This document shows, piece after piece, positions 1 through 8,428 of a stretch of 39,190 nucleotides of DNA. Under the pieces are notes generated by a model, which saw only the letters and a list, made by a program, of their open reading frames with translations, was not told the DNA's origin and made no database searches. Numbering within the stretch: position 1 is the first letter of the stretch; the number at the start of each line of letters is the position of its first letter. The stretch spans positions 1 through 39,190 of the forward strand of contig CAMVQS010000018.1 of NCBI GenBank assembly GCA_947169685.1, in the 5' to 3' direction. Position numbers and translations under genes: made by a program. The stretch comes from an uncultured Prevotella sp. GTDB lineage: Bacteria > Bacteroidota > Bacteroidia > Bacteroidales > Bacteroidaceae.

Positions 1-51
1 GTCCTTGAACACGACGGGGCGATAGTTTTCTGGATGAATACCTTTTTTCAT
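1..51 (-). CDS. rpmE: 50S ribosomal protein L31 type B, N-terminal fragment
   Basis: The first 51 bases, read on the minus strand, encode the 17 residues MKKGIHPENYRPVVFKD. This is the start of type-B (zinc-independent) ribosomal protein L31 as found in Bacteroidota. The rest of the gene lies outside the window. The ATG is 47 bases downstream of a good -7 box on the same strand. Identification rests on recognising this conserved start; only about a fifth of the protein is visible. Confidence 0.85.
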   Translation of the reverse strand, partial: MKKGIHPENYRPVVFKD

Positions 52-98
52 TGTTGTCTAATTATTATTATTTAATTGTAAATTCACGTTACGGGCTG

Positions 99-129
99 CA
101 AAGGTACGAAGAATTTTACATTCCACCAA
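99..129 (-). promoter_or_regulatory. Bacteroidota-type promoter for L31
   Basis: The minus strand carries TACCTTTG (99-106) as the -7 box and TTTG (around 127-130) as the -33 box, 20 bases apart. This fits the primary sigma factor consensus of Bacteroidota (TTG, then TAnnTTTG). The L31 ATG follows within 50 bases. Confidence 0.7.
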
Positions 130-172
130 ACTTTTTTGAAGAATATTTTATATAATACTCTTAGTGGAGCGA

Positions 173-3115
173 TTAAAATCTTCTCTGGCCACCGCCGAAG
201 CCGCCGCCACCAGGACGACCACCACCAGGACGACCGCCACCGAAGCCACCACCAGGCATAGGCATGCCGCCGCCGAAACCACCTCGTCCACGACCACCTT
301 GACGTCCGCCAAAAGCGTTGAAGCGGTAGATGACGTGTAGCATGGCATACTGGTGAATAGAGTTATATTCTGTATCACTACGCATTATCTCATTGATAGT
401 ACGGGTAAGGTTCGACTGACGATCCAGTATGTCGTAGAACTGCAGGCTGACCGTCAGTGCATTGCCACGTAGGAAGCTCTGCGAAATCTGTGCATTCCAA
501 ATCAGCTCGTTGGTATTCATCGACTCATCGCTGAATCCGCGACGGCTGTTCATGCTGATGTCTGATGCCAGACGTGTACCCCACGGCATGGTCACATTTG
601 CACTAAGTCCGTAGGAATATGTCCACGTATCAAGGTTCGCGTTTTCCTGTATGCTGTTACGAGAACGGTTGTAATTGAACGATCCGTTTGGTTCAATCTC
701 AAACCATTGGTCACGGTAACTTAATCCTAAGCGCTCACTAAGGCCAAAGGTCTTGGTCGTACTCTTCGTAGCCTCTATGCTACGGTTTAGGTTGGCATAA
801 CCAACAGAGTTGTTGTAGCTCAGGTTGGTGAACGTATTGATGTTGAAGTAACCTGTAGAGTCAATTGATGCGTTATAGACGAAGAAACCCTGTGCACTCC
901 AGTTGCCGTTAATATTCTCTGGTTTTGAAGTTCTTCCACCCGTCTTCGGGTCATACGTCACCATATTGGCAATGGAGTTGCTGGTCGTGCGGAAATTGAT
1001 GTTGGCCATCACAGACTGCTGATGGCTGGTGAAGTAATTGTTATACATCAGTCGGAAGTTGTTGGTGAACGAGGGTTTCAATCCTGGGTTACCCTTCGTG
1101 ATGTTCATGGGGTCGCTGTCGTCAGTTATATCGAGCAGGTCGCTCATGGAGGGCTGGCCAGTTTGACCACGGTAATTAATGCGCAACTGGCTGACATCTG
1201 AAATCTTCCAACGGAAGTCTGCTGTCGGTGTGATGTTGAATACTGTTCGGGTTGTATCGGTCTCTACGCCCTGATAACGCTGTACAAACTTCGAGGACTG
1301 CGGAATCATCTGTACACCGACATTGAAGTTGTAATTGTCGCGAACGATGCGTAGCATTACCTCGGCCGTATGGATATAGTTCTTATACTCAGAGTAACGA
1401 CTCAGGGGTACGCTCAAATAGTTTTCGAGAGGTCTGGTCAGAAGAGATAAGTAGTTATCCCATTCACGGTAGTCTGCTGTGACGTTGTCGAAATTGTACA
1501 TATCCAAATTGAAGGTAGAGCGGTCGCTCTTTTGGTATCTGTACTGGAACTCATAGCTGAACTGTAGGTACGTTCTGGGCAGAAGCGGCTCACTATAAGT
1601 CAAGCGTACATTATAGTTCCAATTTTTGGTAGGTGTCAGACTGTAACGGTTGGTACGCTGAATGGAGTCGCCAATTTGATACAGATGCGTCAGACTTGTC
1701 TGGAACTGGTTGCCCTTGTTCTCGCTATAGTTAGCACCTAATACGAGTGTGATATTACGCCCCATAGAACTGAGGCGTCGGTTCAACTGTAGCGTTCCAC
1801 CGAGACTCGTTGATGTCGTGTAATTAATAGAAGAGTTTATACGATTATTGACCACTGAAGTGTCATTGAGCGCAAGCATGCGTGATATACTTTCGGGGCT
1901 GAGCGGGTCATTCACATAGAGATAGGGATCAACGCTGAAAGAGGCAGAATTGCTAGCACTGATTTGGTCGTTGCCATTGTAACTGAACGTTGGTCGGAAC
2001 ATGATGTTAGTCATCGGGTTAGCTTGCCATTCTATACGCATCTGTCCATTCCAACGGTTTCCTCGAGAGTAATTCTGACTCAGGCTGTTCGAGAAAGAAC
2101 CTGCTGTAGTAAAGAAGTTCTGAGACGACTGCCTTGAGGTAGCATCGCCGTCACTGTGGTTCCAACGGATGCTTCCGTCCCACTTGAAGTTCTGGTTGGG
2201 CTCGTAGTTCAGGTTGACACCCACCATCTTATTAGCCGTGAGGCCCTGACGACCCATACCTCCGCGGAAGCCGCCACCACCGCCAGGGAAGCCCATGTCG
2301 TTGGTATTGTTGGCATTCAGCATTACAATGGCGGTCATCTTCTCATCAAACTTACCACCCATGATACGGCCAGCATAGCGATCCTTCGTACCAGCAGCCA
2401 AGTCAGCATTGCCCATGAGTCCACGATTCATACCGGGCTTCACACCAAAGTCGAGAACCGTTTCCTCGTTGCCGTCCTCAATACCGCTAATACGTGTCAA
2501 GTCGCTCTTCTCATCGTAGGCTTTGATCTGGTTGACAATGTCTGTCGGTAAATTCTTCAGTGCCGTCTGCGTGTCGCCGGTCATGAACTCCTTACCGTCA
2601 ATCTTGATTTTCTTGACTTCCTTACCGTTAATGGTAATCTTGCCCTGATCATCAATCTGAGCACCAGGCAGACGTTTCACAAGTTCCTCAATGGTGGAAC
2701 CTTCTGGCGTACGGAATGCACTGGCATTATATATAAAGGTGTCTTTTTTCAGCGTTACCTTAGCAGCCTGTGCTGTAACCACTGTTTCTTCGAGTGTGAT
2801 GGCATCTGCTTTAATGCCAATGGTTCCCATTGCCACATCTTTGTTAGATATATTAATGCGTTTAGTGTAGTTTTTGTAACCTACGCTGGTGATTTGCACA
2901 ATATAGCGGCCGTTGACTGACTCAACGGAAAAATTTCCGTCATCGTCAGTTAAGACACCTTTCAACATGGTGCTGTCCGATTTGAGCAACTTCACTGTGA
3001 CGGCTATGAGAGGCTCACCCGTCTGGTTATCAACTACTTTACCTGTAATTTTGTGTTGAGCATGAATTGTAAGCGTCGCAATTGCGAGCAATGTAAACAA
3101 TAAGAATCTTTTCAT
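173..3115 (-). CDS. TonB-receptor-like outer-membrane beta-barrel protein with CarboxypepD-like N-terminal domain and glycine-rich tail
   Basis: The chosen start (3115) gives a 980-residue protein with a signal peptide ending near HAQ, residue 20. The open frame runs upstream into the promoter region, but that stretch has no plausible start. After the signal peptide comes a CarboxypepD regulatory-like beta-sandwich (ITGKVVDNQTGEPL, residues 23-105), then a plug-like segment with TVVTAQ and a KRLPGA motif (about 110-200), then a long aromatic beta-barrel with many Asn-rich strands. It ends in about 45 residues of Gly/Arg repeats (GGGRPGGGRPGG). The architecture fits the Bacteroidota outer-membrane beta-barrel family related to TonB-dependent transporters. 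No SusD partner is adjacent, so the substrate is unknown. The glycine-rich tail after the last strand is unusual, since barrels normally end on an aromatic residue; here the final residue after the tail is again Phe. Confidence 0.8.
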   Translation of the reverse strand: MKRFLLFTLLAIATLTIHAQHKITGKVVDNQTGEPLIAVTVKLLKSDSTMLKGVLTDDDGNFSVESVNGRYIVQITSVGYKNYTKRINISNKDVAMGTIGIKADAITLEETVVTAQAAKVTLKKDTFIYNASAFRTPEGSTIEELVKRLPGAQIDDQGKITINGKEVKKIKIDGKEFMTGDTQTALKNLPTDIVNQIKAYDEKSDLTRISGIEDGNEETVLDFGVKPGMNRGLMGNADLAAGTKDRYAGRIMGGKFDEKMTAIVMLNANNTNDMGFPGGGGGFRGGMGRQGLTANKMVGVNLNYEPNQNFKWDGSIRWNHSDGDATSRQSSQNFFTTAGSFSNSLSQNYSRGNRWNGQMRIEWQANPMTNIMFRPTFSYNGNDQISASNSASFSVDPYLYVNDPLSPESISRMLALNDTSVVNNRINSSINYTTSTSLGGTLQLNRRLSSMGRNITLVLGANYSENKGNQFQTSLTHLYQIGDSIQRTNRYSLTPTKNWNYNVRLTYSEPLLPRTYLQFSYEFQYRYQKSDRSTFNLDMYNFDNVTADYREWDNYLSLLTRPLENYLSVPLSRYSEYKNYIHTAEVMLRIVRDNYNFNVGVQMIPQSSKFVQRYQGVETDTTRTVFNITPTADFRWKISDVSQLRINYRGQTGQPSMSDLLDITDDSDPMNITKGNPGLKPSFTNNFRLMYNNYFTSHQQSVMANINFRTTSNSIANMVTYDPKTGGRTSKPENINGNWSAQGFFVYNASIDSTGYFNINTFTNLSYNNSVGYANLNRSIEATKSTTKTFGLSERLGLSYRDQWFEIEPNGSFNYNRSRNSIQENANLDTWTYSYGLSANVTMPWGTRLASDISMNSRRGFSDESMNTNELIWNAQISQSFLRGNALTVSLQFYDILDRQSNLTRTINEIMRSDTEYNSIHQYAMLHVIYRFNAFGGRQGGRGRGGFGGGMPMPGGGFGGGRPGGGRPGGGGFGGGQRRF

Positions 3116-3190
3116 CACTTTTGAATTTATATGTCTTTTTGACGTATATAATCTTTGAAGGTTTAAAAAAAATAGTAATTTTGACGAAAT

Positions 3191-3219
3191 CGAAGGTACT
3201 TCCGTTCGAGAAAATTCAA
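3191..3219 (-). promoter_or_regulatory. Likely promoter of the outer-membrane barrel gene
   Basis: On the minus strand TACCTTCG (3191-3198) resembles the -7 box with one change, and TTG (3217-3219) lies 18 bases upstream as a -33 box. It is 76 bases from the barrel gene ATG and back-to-back with the aroB promoter, so the 170-base spacer holds two divergent promoters. Confidence 0.45.
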
Positions 3220-3224
3220 AATTC

Positions 3225-3257
3225 TTTTGGTTTTCTTCTCGCTTAATCGTACCTTTG
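3225..3257 (+). promoter_or_regulatory. Promoter of aroB
   Basis: TTTTG (3225-3229) and TACCTTTG (3250-3257) are 20 bases apart, a near-perfect Bacteroidota promoter. It argues against a start upstream of 3285, because the longer open frame begins inside this -7 box. The surrounding sequence 3207-3258 is closely similar to the menB promoter on the other strand. Confidence 0.75.
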
Positions 3258-3284
3258 CACCGAAAACCAAACAAAGACAAAAAC

Positions 3285-4316
3285 ATGAATCCACAGAAGG
3301 TTATCATTTCTGAAAATATCGGGCAGTCGCTTACAGAAGCGATTGCAGAATGTCCCCACGACAAGCTCTTCGTGCTTTGTGACGAAACCACCCGAAAACT
3401 CTGTTTACCTGTTGTAGAGCCTTTCATGTCTGGTTACCAGCTCATTACGATTCAATCTTCTGATACTCACAAGACGTTGGAATCACTTAGTCACGTATGG
3501 AGTGAACTTCAACAGGGTGGTGCCAGCCGCCATTCGCTGATGATAAACCTCGGTGGAGGCATGGTGACTGATTTAGGTGGTTTTGCTGCTTCCACATTCA
3601 AAAGAGGCATACAATATATTAACATCCCCACAACCCTGCTTTCAATGGTCGATGCCAGTGTGGGCGGCAAGACCGGCATCAATTTCGGCGGTTTGAAAAA
3701 TGAGATTGGCGTTTTCAACAACGCTTCGTCAGTCATTCTCAATACAACATTCCTGAAAACAATGGACGAAGAGAACCTGCTTTCTGGCTTTGCTGAGATG
3801 CTGAAACACGGGTTAATATCCGATGAAAGGATATGGGCACAATTGTTGCATGTCGAGATAGAAAAGCTCAGTGCTCAAGATATTGCCGATAGTGTTGCTG
3901 TCAAACAGCGTATCGTGCTGGAAGACCCCACTGAGAAAGGTATCCGAAAGGCATTGAACCTTGGGCATACTGCAGGCCATGCTTTTGAGTCGTATGCCAT
4001 GAAGCGACAGCCTGTGCTGCATGGCTATGCTGTGGCATGGGGTATCATTGTCGAGCTATATCTCAGTGTCGTCAAGACAGGCTTCCCTGTTGACCGCATG
4101 CGCCAGACGGTTCAGTTTATTCGTGAACATTATGGTCAGCTTGCCATTACCTGTAAAGACTATCCAGAACTATTGGAGTTGATGCACCACGATAAGAAGA
4201 ATACGGGGGGCACTATCAATTTTACGCTGTTAGGTGGAATTGGTGACATCCGTATTAATCAGACAGCTACGGAAGACGAAATCAAAGAAGCTCTTGACTT
4301 CTACCGAGAGGGATAG
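3285..4316 (+). CDS. aroB: 3-dehydroquinate synthase
   Basis: Second step of the shikimate pathway: converts DAHP to 3-dehydroquinate, using NAD and a divalent metal in the cytoplasm. The 343-residue product shows the family blocks in order: the NAD-binding glycine-rich segment NLGGGMVTDLGGF (about residue 94), PTTLLSMVDASVGGKTGIN (about 115), FAEMLKHGLI (about 168) and the metal-binding LNLGHTAGHAFE (about 225). Length is normal for the family. ATG at 3285 lies about 28 bases after the -7 box; an upstream in-frame start would be inside the promoter. The gene has no shikimate neighbours. Its last 35 bases overlap the 3' end of convergent menE. Confidence 0.95.
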   Translation: MNPQKVIISENIGQSLTEAIAECPHDKLFVLCDETTRKLCLPVVEPFMSGYQLITIQSSDTHKTLESLSHVWSELQQGGASRHSLMINLGGGMVTDLGGFAASTFKRGIQYINIPTTLLSMVDASVGGKTGINFGGLKNEIGVFNNASSVILNTTFLKTMDEENLLSGFAEMLKHGLISDERIWAQLLHVEIEKLSAQDIADSVAVKQRIVLEDPTEKGIRKALNLGHTAGHAFESYAMKRQPVLHGYAVAWGIIVELYLSVVKTGFPVDRMRQTVQFIREHYGQLAITCKDYPELLELMHHDKKNTGGTINFTLLGGIGDIRINQTATEDEIKEALDFYREG

Positions 4317-5259
4317 CAAGTCGTTCTGCCTCAGCACGGGCTGGCTTCCCCGTTTCTGTCATGGGGATGTGGGGAACGGTGACGATGCGACGTGGCTGCC
4401 AATATTTGGGAAGTACACGATGACAGATTTGTTGTGCGTCGTCGGAAGTCCCTTCAATCAACAGCACTACCACCTCGCCAAACTTTTCATCCCTCGCGCG
4501 CGTTACTATATAAGGTGTAGAAAGGTGGGGACGCAGTAAACGCTCCACTTCTTCTATTTGTATTTTAATTCCCCCTGAACATATGACATTATCCTTGCGG
4601 CCAAGAATACGAAAGCCTTGTTCTGAAAGTTCTGCAATGTCATTTGTTATCAATGTTCTGTCACAGACTGCAGGAGCATTGATGACCAGACACTGCTCCT
4701 CGTTAAGTGAAACGGTGACGTCATTGAAAGGTTTATAAAATAAAGAATGTTCAACTCCGTTCAGTCTCCGTAAGGCAATATGAGACAATGTTTCCGTCAT
4801 ACCATAAGTACTCCAGACGGTATTGGGGAAATCTTGTAACTCAAGCTCCAACGCCTCGTCAATGGCTCCACCACCTATAATCAGGTTACGAATTTGTTTC
4901 AGGCGTTCACGCCCTTCGGTATTGTGTAGAAGGTTCCACACCTGTAAAGGAACCATAGCGGCAAAATCAATAGTTCCCTCCCAATAAGGCAAGCCACTGG
5001 GAGAAACGGAGATGAGTCTAAGTCCACAAACTAACGAGCGTACCACCATCATTTTGCCGGCAATGTAGTCGAGTGACATACAAAGCAGTGCCGTATCACC
5101 CTCATGTAATCCAAGGAACTCACACGTTATACGTGCCGAGGCCTCCATGCGTCGTTTTTCTACAAGCATTGGCTTCGGCTGGCCCGTTGAACCGCTGGTA
5201 TGTACCAACACCGTTGGGCTATCATTGTGCCATTCGGCTAAGAATTCTTCAAGATCCAT
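4282..5259 (-). CDS. menE: o-Succinylbenzoate-CoA ligase
   Basis: Adenylate-forming enzyme that activates o-succinylbenzoate to its CoA thioester in menaquinone synthesis. Motifs seen: the nucleotide-binding loop HTSGSTGQPK at residues 20-29, YGMTETLSH (about 172), the hinge region GRKDNVICSGGIKIQIEEVE (about 220) and the TETGKPAR block with the catalytic lysine near the C-terminus. At 325 residues it is short for an acyl-CoA ligase because it begins almost at the nucleotide loop, so the usual N-terminal subdomain is largely missing; short MenE forms occur in Bacteroidota. It overlaps menC by 22 bases and is the last gene of the menB-menC-menE operon. Its 3' end overlaps aroB convergently by 35 bases. 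Confidence 0.9.
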   Translation of the reverse strand: MDLEEFLAEWHNDSPTVLVHTSGSTGQPKPMLVEKRRMEASARITCEFLGLHEGDTALLCMSLDYIAGKMMVVRSLVCGLRLISVSPSGLPYWEGTIDFAAMVPLQVWNLLHNTEGRERLKQIRNLIIGGGAIDEALELELQDFPNTVWSTYGMTETLSHIALRRLNGVEHSLFYKPFNDVTVSLNEEQCLVINAPAVCDRTLITNDIAELSEQGFRILGRKDNVICSGGIKIQIEEVERLLRPHLSTPYIVTRARDEKFGEVVVLLIEGTSDDAQQICHRVLPKYWQPRRIVTVPHIPMTETGKPARAEAERLAIPLGRSQELL

Positions 5260-6257
5260 AGCTTGTCGCTACGTATTTCAAGGGGCAATGGTATGTTATC
5301 GGTAAACAACTGGCCTGTGCCAAGCCCCTGAGGCATGGTAATGGAATCGCCATATACCGAACTGCAGAATTGGGCAATAGCATTTAGGCCAACATTACTT
5401 TCCAGTGCAGAGGTTATCCATGAACCGATGCCCATGTCTCGTGCAATATTAATCCACTCGTGAGTTCCCATCATGCCACCATGCAGTGAAGGCTTGAGAA
5501 TGATGTACCGGGGGCGTATGATGTTGAGCATCTGACGCTTTTGGTCTGGGTCGTTTATGCCAATCAGTTCTTCGTCGAGCGCAATCGGCAATGGAGACTC
5601 CCGACAGAGTTCCGACATGAAGGACCATTGACCAGCATGGATAGGTTGTTCAATACTATGGATGTTATACTGTGAAAGTAGTTCGAGTTTGTAGAGTGCC
5701 TCATCGAAAGGAAAAGCTCCGTTGGCATCAACGCGCAATTCCACTTCATGATGCGAGAAACGACTGCGGATGCGTTTAATTAGGTTCAACTCACAGTCGA
5801 AGTCGATGGCCCCGATCTTCAGCTTCACACAATGGAAGCCCTGTTCCAGCTTCTGCTCCATACGGTTGAGCATCTCATTATAAGACCCCATCCACACAAG
5901 TCCATTGATAGGAATGCCCGCCTCGCCACGGCTAAAAGCCGTATCGAAAAGCCGATTACTATTCCGAAGATTCAACATGGCAGTCTCTAGCCCGAAGAGC
6001 ATTGAAGGATATTCACGCATTGCTTCGTATGGAATGTCACCCGTTTGTTCCACTTGGTCGCAGAACCCCCGCAGGACATCAGCATAGTCTGAGATGTCGT
6101 CACACGACAATTGGGGTAGGGGGGCACATTCGCCGATGCCTGTCCGCTTACCGTCTCTGATGCTGACAAACCAACTATGTCTTTCGGTATAGACACCACG
6201 ACTTGTGCCTGCCGGCTGTTTGAAATGGAGTATGCGCTCTTCGATATCAATCTTCAT
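5238..6257 (-). CDS. menC: o-Succinylbenzoate synthase
   Basis: Enolase-superfamily dehydratase that makes o-succinylbenzoate from SHCHC in menaquinone synthesis. The 339-residue protein has the KxK catalytic motif (CVKLKIG, about residue 140), metal ligands in RVDANGAF (about 173), IEQPI (about 200) and LDEEL (about 225), and the second catalytic lysine in ILKPSLHGG (about 250). The ATG overlaps the menB stop as ATGA, which implies translational coupling. Context of menB and menE makes MenC rather than a dipeptide epimerase the sensible call. Confidence 0.93.
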   Translation of the reverse strand: MKIDIEERILHFKQPAGTSRGVYTERHSWFVSIRDGKRTGIGECAPLPQLSCDDISDYADVLRGFCDQVEQTGDIPYEAMREYPSMLFGLETAMLNLRNSNRLFDTAFSRGEAGIPINGLVWMGSYNEMLNRMEQKLEQGFHCVKLKIGAIDFDCELNLIKRIRSRFSHHEVELRVDANGAFPFDEALYKLELLSQYNIHSIEQPIHAGQWSFMSELCRESPLPIALDEELIGINDPDQKRQMLNIIRPRYIILKPSLHGGMMGTHEWINIARDMGIGSWITSALESNVGLNAIAQFCSSVYGDSITMPQGLGTGQLFTDNIPLPLEIRSDKLWILKNS

Positions 6258-7111
6258 GGCACCTGTGGAAATTTGTCAAAGTCTGGCTTGCGCTTCTCGA
6301 GGAACGCCTTGCCGCCCTCTTGGGCCTCATCAAGGAAATAATAAAGCATCGTGGCATCACCTGCCAGTTGCTGAATGCCTGCTTGGCCGTCAAGCTCAGC
6401 ATTCAGACCTGCCTTTATCATGCGCAGAGCAATCGGACTGCGCTCCATCATCTCCTCGGCCCAGCGCACACACTCGTCCTCAAGTTCACTGAGCGGAACC
6501 ACCTTATTTACCATGCCCATCTGTTCTGCTTCCTTGGCAGAATACTGTCGGCATAGGAACCATATTTCGCGAGCTTTCTTTTGGCCAACGATGCGGGCGA
6601 GGTATGAACTGCCGAAACCTGCGTCGAACGAACCAACCTTCGGACCCGTTTGTCCGAAAATGGCATTCTCTGAGGCAATCGTCAGGTCGCAGACCAAGTG
6701 TAGTACGTGCCCGCCACCTATAGCATAACCGTTCACCATCGCAATGACTGGCTTGGGCAGACGACGGATTTGCATCTGCACGTCGAGCACCGACAAGCGG
6801 GGCACACCGTCACCGTCAATATAGCCACCACGTCCTTTTACGTGCATGTCGCCACCTGAGCAGAAGGCATGCTTCACATCCTCAAGGCGCTTGCCTTCAG
6901 GTACTTCCGACATGGCACCGGTCAGCAACACCACACGAATACGCTGCAATTCTCGGCAGGCGGCGAAAGCCTGACTCAGCTCCATCGTCGTTTTCGGTGT
7001 GAAGGCATTACGGTATTGCGGACGGTTAATCGTAATCTTAGCAATGCCATGATACTCCTCGAAGCGTATCTCTTCGAACTCTCTAATTTCTTTCCATTCT
7101 CTTTGTGTCAT
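6254..7111 (-). CDS. menB: 1,4-Dihydroxy-2-naphthoyl-CoA synthase
   Basis: Crotonase-fold enzyme that closes the naphthoquinone ring from o-succinylbenzoyl-CoA. The 285 residues include the MenB-type N-terminus ([14 protein letters not shown], about 22), the flexible loop and oxyanion-hole region [15 protein letters not shown] (about 83), [15 protein letters not shown] (about 128) and [24 protein letters not shown] (about 153), all distinctive of MenB. It is the first gene of a leftward three-gene operon with its own strong promoter. menF, menD and menH are not in the window, although menF-menD usually precede menB in this phylum. Confidence 0.96.
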   Translation of the reverse strand: MTQREWKEIREFEEIRFEEYHGIAKITINRPQYRNAFTPKTTMELSQAFAACRELQRIRVVLLTGAMSEVPEGKRLEDVKHAFCSGGDMHVKGRGGYIDGDGVPRLSVLDVQMQIRRLPKPVIAMVNGYAIGGGHVLHLVCDLTIASENAIFGQTGPKVGSFDAGFGSSYLARIVGQKKAREIWFLCRQYSAKEAEQMGMVNKVVPLSELEDECVRWAEEMMERSPIALRMIKAGLNAELDGQAGIQQLAGDATMLYYFLDEAQEGGKAFLEKRKPDFDKFPQVP

Positions 7112-7130
7112 GTTTCTTTCTTTTTGAAGG

Positions 7131-7163
7131 CAAAGGTACGATTAAGTGAGGAGAATACCAAAA
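7131..7163 (-). promoter_or_regulatory. Promoter of menB-menC-menE
   Basis: On the minus strand TTTTG (7159-7163) and TACCTTTG (7131-7138) are 20 bases apart; the menB ATG follows after about 20 bases. The 52 bases 7130-7181 align without gaps to the aroB promoter region 3207-3258. Confidence 0.75.
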
Positions 7164-7228
7164 TTTTTTTGAGTTTTCTCGAGTGTGAAGAGAAAACCAA
7201 GAAGAACTTAAGCTTTCAGAAATAATTG

Positions 7229-7265
7229 AATCGCTGGACTGCCAATTACTGTTAGCCCAGCGATT
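7229..7265 (-). terminator. Stem-loop downstream of the glycine-rich gene
   Basis: A 12-base stem (7229-7240 with 7254-7265, one G-U pair) with a 13-base loop sits 28 bases past the stop of the glycine-rich gene. No long T-run follows on the minus strand, so it could be a weak terminator or an RNA 3'-end stabiliser that separates this gene from menB. Confidence 0.45.
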
Positions 7266-7293
7266 CCTGAAATATATTATGACAAAAAATACA

Positions 7294-8283
7294 TTAACGA
7301 CGTGAGCCGAAGTGTCCGCCACCACCTCCGTGGCCTCCGCTATGTCCGCCACCTCCGAAGTGTCCACCGCCATGAGAGCCTCCGCCACGGGTTCCAGTCC
7401 CAGCACCGAAGTGACTACCGCCACCATGAGTGCCTGTGCCGCCGATACGACTGCCACCACCGAATGTATTGTTACGTGGAGTAGTTACTGTACTGCCAGG
7501 ACGTGAGCCAATCGTACCGGAACCGTGGTTGCGTGGGCTGATGGTGCCGCCACCGTAATTGCGTGGACCGATGGTGCCGCCACCGTAATTGCGTGGACCG
7601 ATTGTGCCGCCACCGTTGTTGCGCGGACTGATTGTACCGCCGCCATGATTGCGAGGCCCGATTGTACCGTTACCGTGATTGCGTGGGCCAATCGTGCCGC
7701 CACCATAATGTCTGCCACCGTTCATGTGGGTAGAGCCGATACGGTGTCCTGTGCGATAGTCGCCGCGACGCCAGTTGTCACGCATTCCAATGTGATGATG
7801 TCCACCTGCAGGGCGGAAGTGATCCCGGCGTCCGTAGTAGTAGCCGTGTCCACCTATGCGGTGCCAAGCATGTCCGCCACGATAGGTCGCATAGAAATGA
7901 GGACGTCCGAAATAGAAGTAGTCACGGTGCGGATAACGGGCATAGATGCCGAAGTGCCAGTAACCTGCATCCCAATAAAGTGGACGATAGAAGTAAGTTG
8001 CATTGATAAATGCGTTCCACTGTGCCTCTAGCAGGATGTAGCTCAGGTCGAGGTTACGGCGCTCCCAGTAGGGACCATATACATCATCAACACTGGTAAC
8101 TCCCATCAGGTAATCAAGGTTGATCTCATAGGCAGCCTCATATTGCTCGTCCGTCAGGTTAAGTTCGTAAGCCATCTTATCCGTCAGGAAAAGAGCCTCA
8201 TTACGTGCCTGCTCGTAGCTCATCGCGTGGGTAGAAACTGACATTGTCAGCAATGCTACCAGGGTTATCATTATCTTTTTCAT
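7294..8283 (-). CDS. Exported glycine/histidine-rich repeat protein, unknown function
   Basis: The ATG at 8283 gives a 329-residue protein with a clear signal peptide (MKKIMITLVALLTMSVSTHA). An open frame nine codons longer exists but would bury the signal peptide. The mature N-terminus (about 20-105) is a folded-looking segment rich in Tyr, Trp and acidic residues, with alternating YEQARNEALFLTDKMAYEL-type helices. After residue 105 it becomes rich in His, Arg, Tyr and Gly (YPHRDYFYFGRPHFYATY). There follow about seven copies of a 10-residue unit GGGTIGPRNH, and it ends in a Gly/His/Ser tail. I do not recognise a named family. An extracellular or periplasmic surface, adhesive or metal-binding role is possible but not shown. 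Confidence 0.65.
   Translation of the reverse strand: MKKIMITLVALLTMSVSTHAMSYEQARNEALFLTDKMAYELNLTDEQYEAAYEINLDYLMGVTSVDDVYGPYWERRNLDLSYILLEAQWNAFINATYFYRPLYWDAGYWHFGIYARYPHRDYFYFGRPHFYATYRGGHAWHRIGGHGYYYGRRDHFRPAGGHHHIGMRDNWRRGDYRTGHRIGSTHMNGGRHYGGGTIGPRNHGNGTIGPRNHGGGTISPRNNGGGTIGPRNYGGGTIGPRNYGGGTISPRNHGSGTIGSRPGSTVTTPRNNTFGGGSRIGGTGTHGGGSHFGAGTGTRGGGSHGGGHFGGGGHSGGHGGGGGHFGSRR
7505..7704 (-). repeat. 30-bp in-frame minisatellite in the glycine-rich gene
   Basis: About seven tandem 30-base units encode variants of GGGTIGPRNH, with S for G before P and N/Y/H in the last position. Some adjacent units are nearly identical at nucleotide level, so copy-number change by slippage would stay in frame. 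Confidence 0.8.
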
Positions 8284-8330
8284 AATCGTAATATTTTGAT
8301 GGTTCGACATTTATTTTATTGTTTCTGGTG

Positions 8331-8361
8331 CAAAGTAACAGCTTTTTTATTACCTTTGCAA
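8331..8361 (-). promoter_or_regulatory. Candidate promoter of the glycine-rich gene
   Basis: On the minus strand TTG (8359-8361) and TTACTTTG (8331-8338, one mismatch from TAnnTTTG) are 20 bases apart, 48 bases from the ATG. The -33 element lies in the same bases as the -7 box of the divergent wzi-like gene. Confidence 0.5.
8351..8358 (+). promoter_or_regulatory. -7 box of the wzi-like gene
   Basis: TACCTTTG followed by C matches the -7 consensus exactly. No TTG is found at the right distance upstream, so the promoter may be weak or need an activator. Transcription would start near 8365, placing the hairpin at 8363-8393 at the very start of the RNA. Confidence 0.55.
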
Positions 8362-8362
8362 A

Positions 8363-8393
8363 GGATTTTCCCTAAACACAAGGGGGAAAATCC
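8363..8393. promoter_or_regulatory. Palindrome GGATTTTCCC / GGGAAAATCC
   Basis: Ten-base perfect arms (8363-8372 and 8384-8393) with an 11-base centre lie between the divergent promoters and the wzi-like ATG. It could be a regulator site or a 5'-UTR stem-loop. The right arm with its flank (GTAGGGATTTTCC on the minus strand) recurs exactly at 32736-32748. Confidence 0.55.
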
Positions 8394-8428
8394 CTACAGT
8401 TGCAATAATTGCCAGTAAATAGCGTTAT

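Noticed and set aside
7525..8031. Rightward open frame opposite the glycine-rich gene
   Set aside because: It is a low-complexity shadow of the 30-bp repeats, with no start context or family features.
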